Made by a program: the position numbers and the translations under genes. A DNA stretch of 64,000 bases from Nesterenkonia alba DSM 19423 (lineage in GTDB: Bacteria > Actinomycetota > Actinomycetes > Actinomycetales > Micrococcaceae), in contig NZ_ATXP01000004.1 in assembly GCF_000421745.1 (NCBI RefSeq), positions 124,001 to 188,000 of the forward strand, given 5' to 3'. Below, piece by piece: positions 35,744-43,819 of this stretch. The notes beneath the pieces are model-generated. The model was not told the DNA's origin and did no database searches. It saw only the letters and a list, made by a program, of their open reading frames with translations. Positions within the stretch are counted from its first letter, which is position 1. Every line of letters begins with the position of its first letter.

Positions 35744-38436
35744 CGGCGCGAACGCACCGCCGTGACGATCGCATCGAGAGCTGCTGGAATCTGTTGGGGA
35801 TCCTGGCCGCCCCCCTGAGCGAGGTCCGGTTTGCCGCCTCCACCGCCGCCGAGGATCTGCGTAGCGGTCTTGACCAGATCACCAGCGGAGACTCCCTCTT
35901 CGCGGGCCTGCTCGGTAGTCCCCACCACGATCACCGGTCGGGACTTCGATTCTCCGGCCACCGCCACCACAGCAGCACGGCTACCGAAACGTCCGCGTAG
36001 GTCCATCACCAGCTGGCGCAGGTCCCCGCCTTCAGCCTCCCCGGCGTTGTGAGCCAGCACGGAGATGCCGTCGGCGTCGACGGCCTCATCGACCAGCCGG
36101 GCAGCTGAGGCGCGCAACTGCTCGGCGCGTAGCCGCTGAAGTTCCCGTTCAGTTTCCTTGAGCTTTTGCAGTGTGGAGGCGATCCGGTCGGGGACCTGGT
36201 CTGCTGGGACCTTCAGCATCTCTGTGAGCTGGTTGACCAGTGTCCGTTCGGCCGCGAAGTGTTTGAAAGCATCCAAACCGACCAGTGCCTCAACACGCCG
36301 GTTGCCAGCCCCTACCGAGGATTCCGACAGCAGCGCCAGGGTGCCGATCTCCGCTGTGGAGTCCACATGGGTGCCCCCGCAGAGTTCGCGGGACCATTCA
36401 CCATTCATCTCCACGACCCGGACCCGTTCGCCGTATTTCTCACCGAAGAGCATCATCGCTCCCATGGCTTGAGCGTCTTCCAGGGACATCACCATAGTTT
36501 CAACCTCATGGTTGTCCCGGATCGCCAGATTGGAGATCTCTTCGAGTTCCTGACGTGCCCCCGGGGAGAGGGCGTCGTCGTGAGTGAAGTCAAAGCGTAG
36601 ATACCCCTCCTTGTTGAAGGAGCCTGCCTGCACCGCCTCAGGGCCAAGAACATCGTGCAAGGCCGCATGGATGATGTGGGTGGCCGAGTGAGCCTTCTGA
36701 GCATCCAGGCGCCGCCGCACATCAATGGTGCTCAACGCTTGGGCACCCACGTGCACCTCCCCGGAGAGCACCCGACCCCGATGGATTGATAGCCCCCCGA
36801 TGGGGGACTGCACATCGGTGATCTCCAGGGTGAAACCATCCCCGGTAATGCGGCCGGTGTCCGGAGCCTGCCCGCCGGCTTCGGCATAAAACGGGGTGGC
36901 ATCGAGGACCACTTCGATCTGCTCACCGGCCGAGGCGCGGTCCCGCAACTGGCCATCGACCAGAAGGCCCCGAATACGGGACTCCGTGGTGTGTTCGGTA
37001 TACCCGGTGAAGTGAGTCGGCTGACCAGCCAGTAGCTGCCGGTAAATCTCCGTGTCGGCGTGACCGGACTTCTTGCCCTGAGCATCGGCGCGGGCGCGCT
37101 GGCGCTGCTCGGCCATCAGCTCACGGAAGGTCTCTTGGTCCACTTCGACGCCGGCTTCTTCGGCCATCTCCAAGGTGAGGTCAATGGGGAAGCCATAGGT
37201 ATCGTGCAAAGCAAAGGCGTCATCGCCGGAGAGCCGCCCGCCAGAGCGCTTGGCCTCGGTCACCGCGGTCTCCAGGCGCTGAGTGCCCGCGGAGATGGTC
37301 CGCAAGAAAGCCTGTTCCTCTTTGACCGCCACTTGGTGGATCGTGCCGAAGTTCGTCTCGACCTCCGGGTAGACGCCCTTCATTGCGTCCTTAGAAACAG
37401 TGATGAGGTCGCCGAAGACCGGCTCTTCCACTCCGAGCAGGCGCATACCGAGGATGACCCGCCGAATGAGTCGGCGCAGGATGAATCCACCCCCTTCGTT
37501 CGAGGGGCGGACACCGTCACTAATGAGCATCAGTGCACTGCGGGTGTGATCGGCCACCATGCGCAGACGCACGTCATGGGAATGATTCGGGTCCGAGGGA
37601 TCCTCCGTGGAGGTGTACGTCACCCCGGCCAGTTCCGCAGCACGGTCCAGAACCGGGCGCACCTGGTCGGTTTCATACATGTTCTCCACGCCCTGGAGAA
37701 CCATCGCCAGACGCTCCAGGCCGAGGCCAGTATCGATGTTCTTGTTCTCTAGCGGACCGGCGACCTCAAAATCCGACTTCGAGTGGACTGCAGAAAGCCG
37801 GTACTGCATGAAGACCAGGTTCCAGATCTCCACGTAGCGGTCCTCATCCGCCGCCGGACCGCCTTCGGCGCCATAGGCGGGACCGCGATCGTAGTAGATC
37901 TCCGAACACGGGCCACCGGGACCGGGTTGACCGGTGTTCCAGTAATTATCCTCCGGGCCGAACCGTTGGATGCGCTCAGCGGGCACGCCCACAGTCTCGC
38001 GCCAGATCTCGTACGCTTCGTCGTCGTGCTCATATACGGTGACCCAGAGCCGGTCCGGATCGAGTCCGTAGCCGCGTAAACCAGTTGCAGGGTCCCCCTC
38101 CACTGGTGTGGTCAGCAGCTCCCAGGCCATCGGGATGGCCGTTTCTTTGAAGTAGTCCCCGAAGCTGAAGTTCCCGCACATCTGGAAAAACGTCCCGTGG
38201 CGGGCGGTCTTGCCGACCTCTTCGATGTCCTCAGTGCGGATGCACTTCTGCACAGAGACCGCCCGGGAATACGGGGGAGTCTCGACGCCGGTGAAGTACG
38301 GAATAAACGGCACCATGCCGGCGATGGTGAACAGCAAAGAGGGTTCGGAGGAGACCAATGACGCCGAGGGCACCTTCGTATGCCCCTTGGCCTCGAAATA
38401 GTCGTACCAGGTGCGGGTGATCTCCTCGGACTTCAC
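35740..38436 (-). CDS. alaS: Alanine-tRNA ligase
   Basis: An 898-residue class II AlaRS: catalytic domain with HTKVPSASLVSSEPSLLFTIAGM and HGTFFQMCGNFSFGDYFKE, tRNA-recognition helices, the editing domain with AHSATHIIHAALHDVLG and RELCGGTHVDSTAEIG (zinc-ligand Cys and His), and the C-terminal oligomerisation domain ending with GGGGGKPDLAQGGG. I place the start at the GTG at 38436: GGAGG lies 5 bases upstream and the protein then begins KSEEITRTW as in the family. An ATG 21 bases earlier has no site. A TAGACT -10 is at 38496-38491. Confidence 0.95.
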   Translation of the reverse strand: MKSEEITRTWYDYFEAKGHTKVPSASLVSSEPSLLFTIAGMVPFIPYFTGVETPPYSRAVSVQKCIRTEDIEEVGKTARHGTFFQMCGNFSFGDYFKETAIPMAWELLTTPVEGDPATGLRGYGLDPDRLWVTVYEHDDEAYEIWRETVGVPAERIQRFGPEDNYWNTGQPGPGGPCSEIYYDRGPAYGAEGGPAADEDRYVEIWNLVFMQYRLSAVHSKSDFEVAGPLENKNIDTGLGLERLAMVLQGVENMYETDQVRPVLDRAAELAGVTYTSTEDPSDPNHSHDVRLRMVADHTRSALMLISDGVRPSNEGGGFILRRLIRRVILGMRLLGVEEPVFGDLITVSKDAMKGVYPEVETNFGTIHQVAVKEEQAFLRTISAGTQRLETAVTEAKRSGGRLSGDDAFALHDTYGFPIDLTLEMAEEAGVEVDQETFRELMAEQRQRARADAQGKKSGHADTEIYRQLLAGQPTHFTGYTEHTTESRIRGLLVDGQLRDRASAGEQIEVVLDATPFYAEAGGQAPDTGRITGDGFTLEITDVQSPIGGLSIHRGRVLSGEVHVGAQALSTIDVRRRLDAQKAHSATHIIHAALHDVLGPEAVQAGSFNKEGYLRFDFTHDDALSPGARQELEEISNLAIRDNHEVETMVMSLEDAQAMGAMMLFGEKYGERVRVVEMNGEWSRELCGGTHVDSTAEIGTLALLSESSVGAGNRRVEALVGLDAFKHFAAERTLVNQLTEMLKVPADQVPDRIASTLQKLKETERELQRLRAEQLRASAARLVDEAVDADGISVLAHNAGEAEGGDLRQLVMDLRGRFGSRAAVVAVAGESKSRPVIVVGTTEQAREEGVSAGDLVKTATQILGGGGGGKPDLAQGGGQDPQQIPAALDAIVTAVRSRR

Positions 38437-38490
38437 CGATTCCTCCAGATCTTGCATCAGCGCGTCAACGCCGGGTCAGGCGCCCGGACA

Positions 38491-38496
38491 AGTCTA
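38491..38496 (-). promoter_or_regulatory. -10 element of the alaS-ruvX promoter
   Basis: Minus-strand TAGACT with a predicted start near 38484, giving a leader of about 48 bases to the GTG at 38436. Confidence 0.5.
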
Positions 38497-38569
38497 CTGT
38501 GGGCTATGAAACAGCGAACCCGCCGTGCCCGATCAAGGCGACGGCGGGTCCGATGTCGAACACCTGGAA

Positions 38570-39202
38570 TCAGCGAGCGTAGTACTCGACGACCAGCTGC
38601 TCTTCGCAGGTCACGGGAACTTCGGACCGCTCGGGCTTACGCACCAGGGTGGCCTGCAACTTCTCCAGGTCCACACTGAGGTAGCCGGGAACGTCCGGCA
38701 GGACCTCCTGGTGAGCACCGGCGGCGGCGATCTGGAACGGCTCGAACTTCTCGCTGCGTTCGTGCACGTGGATCATCTGCCCCGGCTTGACGCGGTACGA
38801 GGGACGGTCCACGCGCTTGCCGTTGACCAGGATGTGGCGGTGCACCACAAACTGGCGGGCCTGAGCGATCGTGCGAGCGAATCCAGCGCGCAGCACCAAG
38901 GCGTCCAGGCGGGACTCCAACAGCTCGATGAGGTTCTCACCGGTCAGCCCCTCGGACTGACGCTTGGCTTCCTCGTAGTAGCGCAGCATCTGGGACTCGC
39001 GGATACCGTACTGAGCGCGCAGCTTCTGCTTCTCCCGCAGACGCACCGCGTAGTCGGAGTCGGTGCGACGCCGGGTGCGGCCGTGCTGGCCCGGACCGTA
39101 AGGACGCCGGTCGAGGTACTTCTGGGCCTTGGGAGTCAGGGCCACGCCGAGCGCGCGCGAGGCCTTGACGGTCCGCCGAGCCCGCAAAGGAGTCTTAGGC
39201 AT
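38570..39202 (-). CDS. rpsD: 30S ribosomal protein S4
   Basis: A 210-residue S4, a primary 16S rRNA-binding protein that starts assembly of the 30S body. It shows RALGVALTPKAQKYLDRRPYGPGQHGR, SDYAVRLREKQKLRAQYGI and the S4 RNA-binding domain ESRLDALVLRAGFARTIAQARQFVVHRHILVNGKRVD. No zinc Cys cluster is present at the N-terminus, so it is the zinc-free type. The ATG at 39202 has AAAGAG upstream; ten further codons upstream lack homology. It is monocistronic with a leader of about 180 bases, which may carry a control element. Confidence 0.96.
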   Translation of the reverse strand: MPKTPLRARRTVKASRALGVALTPKAQKYLDRRPYGPGQHGRTRRRTDSDYAVRLREKQKLRAQYGIRESQMLRYYEEAKRQSEGLTGENLIELLESRLDALVLRAGFARTIAQARQFVVHRHILVNGKRVDRPSYRVKPGQMIHVHERSEKFEPFQIAAAGAHQEVLPDVPGYLSVDLEKLQATLVRKPERSEVPVTCEEQLVVEYYAR

Positions 39203-39395
39203 TGTGTCTCTTTCTGCTTGACGAAGCGGCATCGTGTTGATTCATCCGTGGATGGCAGTGACATCCACGGCTCCTGGCCTCCGCCGCCCCGGGCACGGAG
39301 AGACCCAGCTGCCGATTGCTGGGGGACTGCGGTACCGGTGTTGAATCAGGGCGTCTCATGGGCACACCGGTCCTGCCAGACAGCAGACCAGTCTA
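39203..39395 (-). promoter_or_regulatory. rpsD promoter and long structured leader
   Basis: Minus-strand TAGACT (39395-39390) predicts a start near 39383 and a leader of about 181 bases. The leader has a perfect 9-bp hairpin, CCGTGGATG (39246-39254) with CATCCACGG (39262-39270), and GATTCA/TGAATC segments that can pair across it. This layout suits autoregulation by S4, but no known S4 leader class was matched. Confidence 0.45.
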
Positions 39396-39460
39396 CGCTA
39401 TGCACTCTGTGTTATTCCAGTCCGTTGAGGGGGTCGCGTGGGCGCCCCTGCGTGTAGACC

Positions 39461-40270
39461 TCAGCCTCGGAGGGCTTTGCGGTCCGGGCGGACGCGGTAA
39501 GGATCCACACCCTTGGGGATGGGCGGACGCACTGCCGGGAGTGCGGAGAGGCGCTGCTCAACAGCGTGGACCTCATGCTTCGTCAGAGATTTGTCCAGCT
39601 TCTTAATGTGCTTGGTCAGCTGCGGCAGGGGCACCTGACCTTCGGCACGACCCACGTGGACCACGTGAACCGGGACCCCGGTGTTCTTCAAAATGGGGGA
39701 GAGGCGCTTCTGCGTGCGGGAGGCCAACTTCTTCACCCGGTTGGGCGGGCCCTCGGTAATGAGAATGACGCCGGGCTTGCCGATCACCCGGAAGACCGAA
39801 TCCTGGGTCTTGGGGTCCATGGCTACGGGTTCTTCGGTGATGATCCACCCGCGGCGCAGGGTGTTCAGTGCTGCAACGGCAGCCCCCGGGCGTCCCTCGA
39901 TGCGGTGGAAGGCCGCTTTCTGCGCACGCCGGTTCATCACGATCATGGCCCCGAGCAAAGCCGAAGGCAGGGCCACCAGCAGACCGGTGATCCAGTTCAG
40001 CAGCACGGTAAACAGCACGAACGTCACGGTGAAGGCCACCAGCGCGGCCAGCGCCATCCACCACCCGATGTTCGGGTCGTAGGTGCGGGTCATATTGAAG
40101 ACCTGCTTGATGCGGGAGAAGAACCCGTCACCTGAGCCGGACTTCTTCTTGGCCTTCTTGCGCGCCTTAGCCTCAGCCTTGTCGCGCTTGCGCTGCTCCT
40201 TGAGCTTCTTCAGCTCTGCCTTGGCTTCCTCCTTGGAGGAAACCTGGGGGGTACTCGACTTCGCTGCCAT
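39461..40270 (-). CDS. DUF4191 membrane protein
   Basis: A 269-residue protein of an actinobacterial family of unknown function. A Lys/Ala-rich N-terminus (about residues 1-48) is followed by FSRIKQVFNMTRTYDPNIGWWM and two transmembrane helices (about 71-112), then a soluble domain with AAFHRIEGRPGAAVAALNTL, RGWIITEEPVAMD, GKPGVILITEGP and VPLPQLTKHIKKL. It regularly lies beside lipA, as here. TAGGCT ends 9 bases before the ATG, so a leaderless mRNA separate from lipA is possible. Confidence 0.85.
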   Translation of the reverse strand: MAAKSSTPQVSSKEEAKAELKKLKEQRKRDKAEAKARKKAKKKSGSGDGFFSRIKQVFNMTRTYDPNIGWWMALAALVAFTVTFVLFTVLLNWITGLLVALPSALLGAMIVMNRRAQKAAFHRIEGRPGAAVAALNTLRRGWIITEEPVAMDPKTQDSVFRVIGKPGVILITEGPPNRVKKLASRTQKRLSPILKNTGVPVHVVHVGRAEGQVPLPQLTKHIKKLDKSLTKHEVHAVEQRLSALPAVRPPIPKGVDPYRVRPDRKALRG

Positions 40271-40279
40271 GATGCCCCC

Positions 40280-40285
40280 AGCCTA
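40280..40285 (-). promoter_or_regulatory. -10 element of a possible leaderless DUF4191 promoter
   Basis: Minus-strand TAGGCT, 9 bases before the ATG at 40270. An internal GGGGG could serve as a close ribosome site instead. Confidence 0.4.
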
Positions 40286-40321
40286 CCGGAGATGTGCCGG
40301 GGAATCTCCTCGCCACCCGGC

Positions 40322-41398
40322 TCAGAAACCGGCTGCGACCAGGGTCGAGGCCTCCTGCTTGGTCTGACCGGAGGGTTCAATGTGGGACAGCTCCTCAGGA
40401 ATGGGCCAGCCCTTCTTCTGCATCGCCTTGGCCCAGAGGGAACCGGCACGGTAGGAGGAGCGCACCAAGGGGCCGGACATCACACCGAGGAAACCGATCT
40501 CTTCGGCCTCCTGAGAGATCTCCATAAACTCTTGGGGCTTGACCCAGCGATCCACTGGCAGGTGGCGGGGAGTGGGCCGTAGGTACTGGGTGATGGTCAG
40601 CAGGTCACAGCCGGCCTCGTGGAGGTCGCGCAACGCTTCGGAGATCTCCTCTCGGGTCTCGCCCATCCCCAGGATCAGATTCGATTTGGTAATCATCCCG
40701 TGCTGACGGCCCTGGGTGAGCACATCAAGGGAGCGCTCGTAGCGGAATGCCGGACGGATCCGGCGGAAGATGCGCGGCACCGTTTCCACATTGTGCGCGA
40801 AGACTTCCGGGTTGGCCTCACAGATGCCGGCGATGTTTTCCTCCTTGCCGGAGAAGTCCGGGATGAGGATTTCGACGCCGGTGCCTGGGTTCAACTCGTG
40901 AATCTTCCGGATGGTCTCAGCGTAGAGCCAGACTCCTTCATCGGGAAGGTCATCGCGGGCCACACCGGTGACCGTGGCGTAGCGCAGCTGCATCTCCCGC
41001 ACAGATTCAGCCACTTGTAAGGGTTCGGCCTCATCAAGCGCGGCGGGACGGCCAGTGTCGATTTCGCAGAAGTCACACCGCCGGGTGCAGGCGGAGCCAC
41101 CGATGAGGAACGTAGCCTCGCGGTCTTCCCAGCACTCGAAGATGTTCGGGCAGCCAGCTTCCTCGCAGACGGTGTGCAGGCCCTTAGAGCCCACCCGTTT
41201 CTTCATCTCGGCGAACTCGGGACCCATTTTGACTTTGGTACGCATCCACTCGGGTTTGCGCTCGACCGGCACCGCGGCGTTCTTCGCCTCGACGCGAAGC
41301 ATTCGCCGGCCTTCGGGGGCCACATTGGTGGACCGGGAACCGCTTCCGGCGCCGCAGCCACCTGCAGCCGGTGCCTGGTCGATGAGCTGGTCAGTCAT
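40322..41398 (-). CDS. lipA: Lipoyl synthase
   Basis: A 358-residue radical-SAM enzyme that inserts two sulfurs into octanoyl groups bound to lipoyl domains. Both clusters are visible: the auxiliary [12 protein letters not shown] motif (C-x4-C-x5-C) and the radical-SAM motif CTRRCDFC (C-x3-C-x2-C). The C-terminal Ser ligand is expected in SSYRAGSL, which is present. The N-terminus has a short Gly/Ser-rich stretch with an extra Cys before the usual [11 protein letters not shown] start. AAGGAAGG lies 9 bases before the ATG. It follows lipB by 27 bases as one operon. Confidence 0.96.
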   Translation of the reverse strand: MTDQLIDQAPAAGGCGAGSGSRSTNVAPEGRRMLRVEAKNAAVPVERKPEWMRTKVKMGPEFAEMKKRVGSKGLHTVCEEAGCPNIFECWEDREATFLIGGSACTRRCDFCEIDTGRPAALDEAEPLQVAESVREMQLRYATVTGVARDDLPDEGVWLYAETIRKIHELNPGTGVEILIPDFSGKEENIAGICEANPEVFAHNVETVPRIFRRIRPAFRYERSLDVLTQGRQHGMITKSNLILGMGETREEISEALRDLHEAGCDLLTITQYLRPTPRHLPVDRWVKPQEFMEISQEAEEIGFLGVMSGPLVRSSYRAGSLWAKAMQKKGWPIPEELSHIEPSGQTKQEASTLVAAGF

Positions 41399-41425
41399 GT
41401 GGAAATGCCTTCCTTGGCCGGGGGC

Positions 41426-42166
41426 TTAAGGTCGTGGGGATGTCGGCTCAGAGGCGACGCAGGCAGTGAACTGGGGTGCGACGTCGTCGTGCTCTGTGAC
41501 ATCATCCGGTGCTTTGATCAACGGCGGCAGGGCAGTGCGCAATTCCGCCTCGATACGATCGACCACATCCCGGGGGGTCACCGTGGTTCCGGTCTCCCGA
41601 GTGATGGAGGTCGTTTCGGCGTCGTTGATGCCACAGGGGATGATGTTCTCGAAGGGACGCTGCTCATTGGAACAATTGAGGGCGAACCCGTGGGTGGTCA
41701 CGCCACGGTGGTTGCGGATCCCGATCGCGGCGATCTTGCGGTCTGGAACTCCGGCCGCAGCATCGCCGAGGATCCATACACCGATCCGGCCCTCAACACG
41801 GGTGGAATCGATGCCGAAGTCCTCACGCAGTACCTTCATGATGACGTCTTCTAAGGTGCAGACGTACTGCTTGACCAGGGTGCGGTGTTTCAGGTGCAGG
41901 ATCGGGTAGCCAATGAGCTGACCGCGGCCATGCCAGGTGATTTTTCCTCCGCGATCGACATCGACCACCGGAGTGCCATCACGGGGACGTTCATGAGGCT
42001 CAGTCCGCCGACCGGCGGTGTACACATCGGCGTGCTCCAGCAAATACACCCGGGAGGCAGCAGGATCGGCGAGCACCTCGTGGTGGGCCTGCCGTTGCAG
42101 ATCGAAGGCCTCACGGTAATCGACCAGCTCGGGATCGAAACCGAGTCGGTGGAACGGAAGACTCAT
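41426..42166 (-). CDS. lipB: Octanoyltransferase (lipoyl(octanoyl) transferase)
   Basis: A 246-residue LipB that transfers octanoyl from acyl carrier protein to lipoyl domains. The motifs GGKITWHGRGQLIGYPI, RKIAAIGIRNHRGVTTHGFALN-like (with the catalytic Lys in RKIAAIG) and IPCGINDAETTSI (with the catalytic Cys) are intact. The C-terminal 40 residues are a loose tail. Its substrate E2 (sucB) lies 1.6 kb away. The ATG directly follows TAGGGT plus 6 bases, a textbook leaderless start. Confidence 0.94.
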   Translation of the reverse strand: MSLPFHRLGFDPELVDYREAFDLQRQAHHEVLADPAASRVYLLEHADVYTAGRRTEPHERPRDGTPVVDVDRGGKITWHGRGQLIGYPILHLKHRTLVKQYVCTLEDVIMKVLREDFGIDSTRVEGRIGVWILGDAAAGVPDRKIAAIGIRNHRGVTTHGFALNCSNEQRPFENIIPCGINDAETTSITRETGTTVTPRDVVDRIEAELRTALPPLIKAPDDVTEHDDVAPQFTACVASEPTSPRP

Positions 42167-42172
42167 AGCTCC

Positions 42173-42178
42173 ACCCTA
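42173..42178 (-). promoter_or_regulatory. -10 element of a probable leaderless lipB-lipA promoter
   Basis: Minus-strand TAGGGT, then GGAGCT, then the ATG of lipB. Confidence 0.6.
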
Positions 42179-42228
42179 CGCCCTGTGGAGCGTTCCACGC
42201 TGGTGAGGACGAGCACACCAGCCAGGCC

Positions 42229-42241
42229 TGTGGAAAACGCC
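42229..42241. promoter_or_regulatory. GCGTTTTCCACA motif, copy 2
   Basis: TGTGGAAAACGCC in the 111-base gap between divergent lipB and the kinase-like gene. It is identical over 13 bases to the copy at 35212. Confidence 0.5.
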
Positions 42242-42277
42242 TGCAGAGCGCTGCTCTGCGCGGCACACTGGGGAGGT

Positions 42278-43801
42278 ATGAACACCGCTGACAATGTGAC
42301 ACCGAGTCTGAGGTTGAGGCAGACCGTGAGCTCCACAACGTCCGAACTAGCGGTCTCCGGCACCGTTGGGGATTCTTCGCAGGTGGTCAGACCAGAGGCC
42401 GAAGGGCTGGTCGTGGAACGGCTGCTAGGCATTGGAGGCCGGTGCGCGGTATGGGAGGTCAGGCGTACGAAACCGGTTCCGGCCGGTTGCCGGTGGGTCA
42501 CTGCGGGGGATGCTGTCCCCCAACGGTTGGCTTTGAAGGTGGCTTTGGAGTCCAGCCGGACGGTGCCCGCTGTGCACGGAATGGTCTCCGAACTGGAAGC
42601 GATGGCCACCTTGCGGCATCCGCATGTGGTGCGAGCCTGGGGTGTGGTGGAGACCAGCGCAGGAGTCGGGCTCCTGCTTGACCTCTACGCTGCCGGTTCC
42701 CTGGCAGCTCTCTGCGCCGGACGTGGGCCGCTGAGCGTGCCAGAGGCTGTGACAGTCTTCACCCCGGTGGCTGAGGCATTGGCTTACCTCCACCGGGCAG
42801 GCGCCGCTCACGGCGATGTCAGGTGTGCCAACATTCTGCTGGCGCCCGATGGTCATCCGGCCCTGGCTGATCTGGGAGATGCCCAGGTGCTTGGCATGCC
42901 AGCCCGAGAAGCCGCTCCTGCCGAAGACATCCGCCAATTGGCCGCATCGCTGTGGCAAGCACTCACCGGTGAGGAGCCGGGGGAAGAGGCCGGCCGAGCG
43001 CCACTGCGTACCCTGTGTGCTGAGGCGCCCGCTGCTCTGGCGGATCTCCTCGAGGCCGGACTCGATACTCGGGCCTCGCAGCGGCCACGTGCCGAAGAAT
43101 TCGCCCGTGAACTCTACGCCTGTGCGACCGCGGAACCTCTGGATCTGCGGGACCACGTCAATGACCATGTCCTGGCGGAGGTGCCGACGGTACCGGCAAG
43201 CGGATACCGACCCGCTGGGCGCCAAAGGTCTGTTCGGCAGTTAGCTGGTGCGGCAGTGCTCGCCGCTAGTGTGCTGACTGGCGCTGGCTTCTGGTGGACT
43301 CTCGAAGAGACCGCCCAGCCGCATGCTGCTGAGGCTGAGGCCGCCGGCTATGGCGGGGGAGCGCGAACTCAGGACACTGAGAACACCGAGGGCACCGAGA
43401 AAGTCACGGCTGAGGAGCCGGCGCAGCACACTGATGACCTGATTGCTGAGCTCACCGAGGAGTTCTTACCGTGGCTGGCAGCAGAACGCACTGCGGCCCT
43501 GCGAGACCCCGATCCCGGTGCCAACCTCACCTACGTTCAAGCGGACTCTTCGGCGGAAGAGAGCGAACGAGCGTTACTGGAGTACATGGTGAGCGAAGAT
43601 CTCCGTTACACGGGTGAACCCTTACGGATCGAATCCTCCTCCGAGCCGGAAGAAGGGCCAGACGGCAGTATCGAACTTCAGGTGAGGGTCACCGCAGAGA
43701 CTTTCGAGGGCGAGGGCACAGTCACCCAGCAGGCAGTCCTGACCCTTCAGCGCACTGAAGAATCGGAACTGCTGCTGGGTGACATCGAGGTCATGGACTG
43801 A
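42278..43801 (+). CDS. Membrane-anchored protein kinase-like protein with altered HRD and DFG motifs
   Basis: A 507-residue protein with a cytoplasmic kinase fold (about residues 44-285), a proline-bearing linker, one transmembrane helix (321-341), and an acidic extracytoplasmic region of about 165 residues with no repeats. The ATP-site Lys is K87 (RLALKV), the alphaC Glu is in SELEAM, and the loop reads HGDVRCANILL (D180, N185), so HRD has become HGD. The DFG equivalent is DLG (198-200). The glycine loop GIGGRCAVWEV is partly degenerate. The key acidic and Lys residues remain, so activity cannot be excluded. It sits alone between lipB and sucB. CACACT ends 8 bases before the ATG. Confidence 0.82.
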   Translation: MNTADNVTPSLRLRQTVSSTTSELAVSGTVGDSSQVVRPEAEGLVVERLLGIGGRCAVWEVRRTKPVPAGCRWVTAGDAVPQRLALKVALESSRTVPAVHGMVSELEAMATLRHPHVVRAWGVVETSAGVGLLLDLYAAGSLAALCAGRGPLSVPEAVTVFTPVAEALAYLHRAGAAHGDVRCANILLAPDGHPALADLGDAQVLGMPAREAAPAEDIRQLAASLWQALTGEEPGEEAGRAPLRTLCAEAPAALADLLEAGLDTRASQRPRAEEFARELYACATAEPLDLRDHVNDHVLAEVPTVPASGYRPAGRQRSVRQLAGAAVLAASVLTGAGFWWTLEETAQPHAAEAEAAGYGGGARTQDTENTEGTEKVTAEEPAQHTDDLIAELTEEFLPWLAAERTAALRDPDPGANLTYVQADSSAEESERALLEYMVSEDLRYTGEPLRIESSSEPEEGPDGSIELQVRVTAETFEGEGTVTQQAVLTLQRTEESELLLGDIEVMD

Positions 43802-43819
43802 CCAGCAGCCAGCCGGTGT

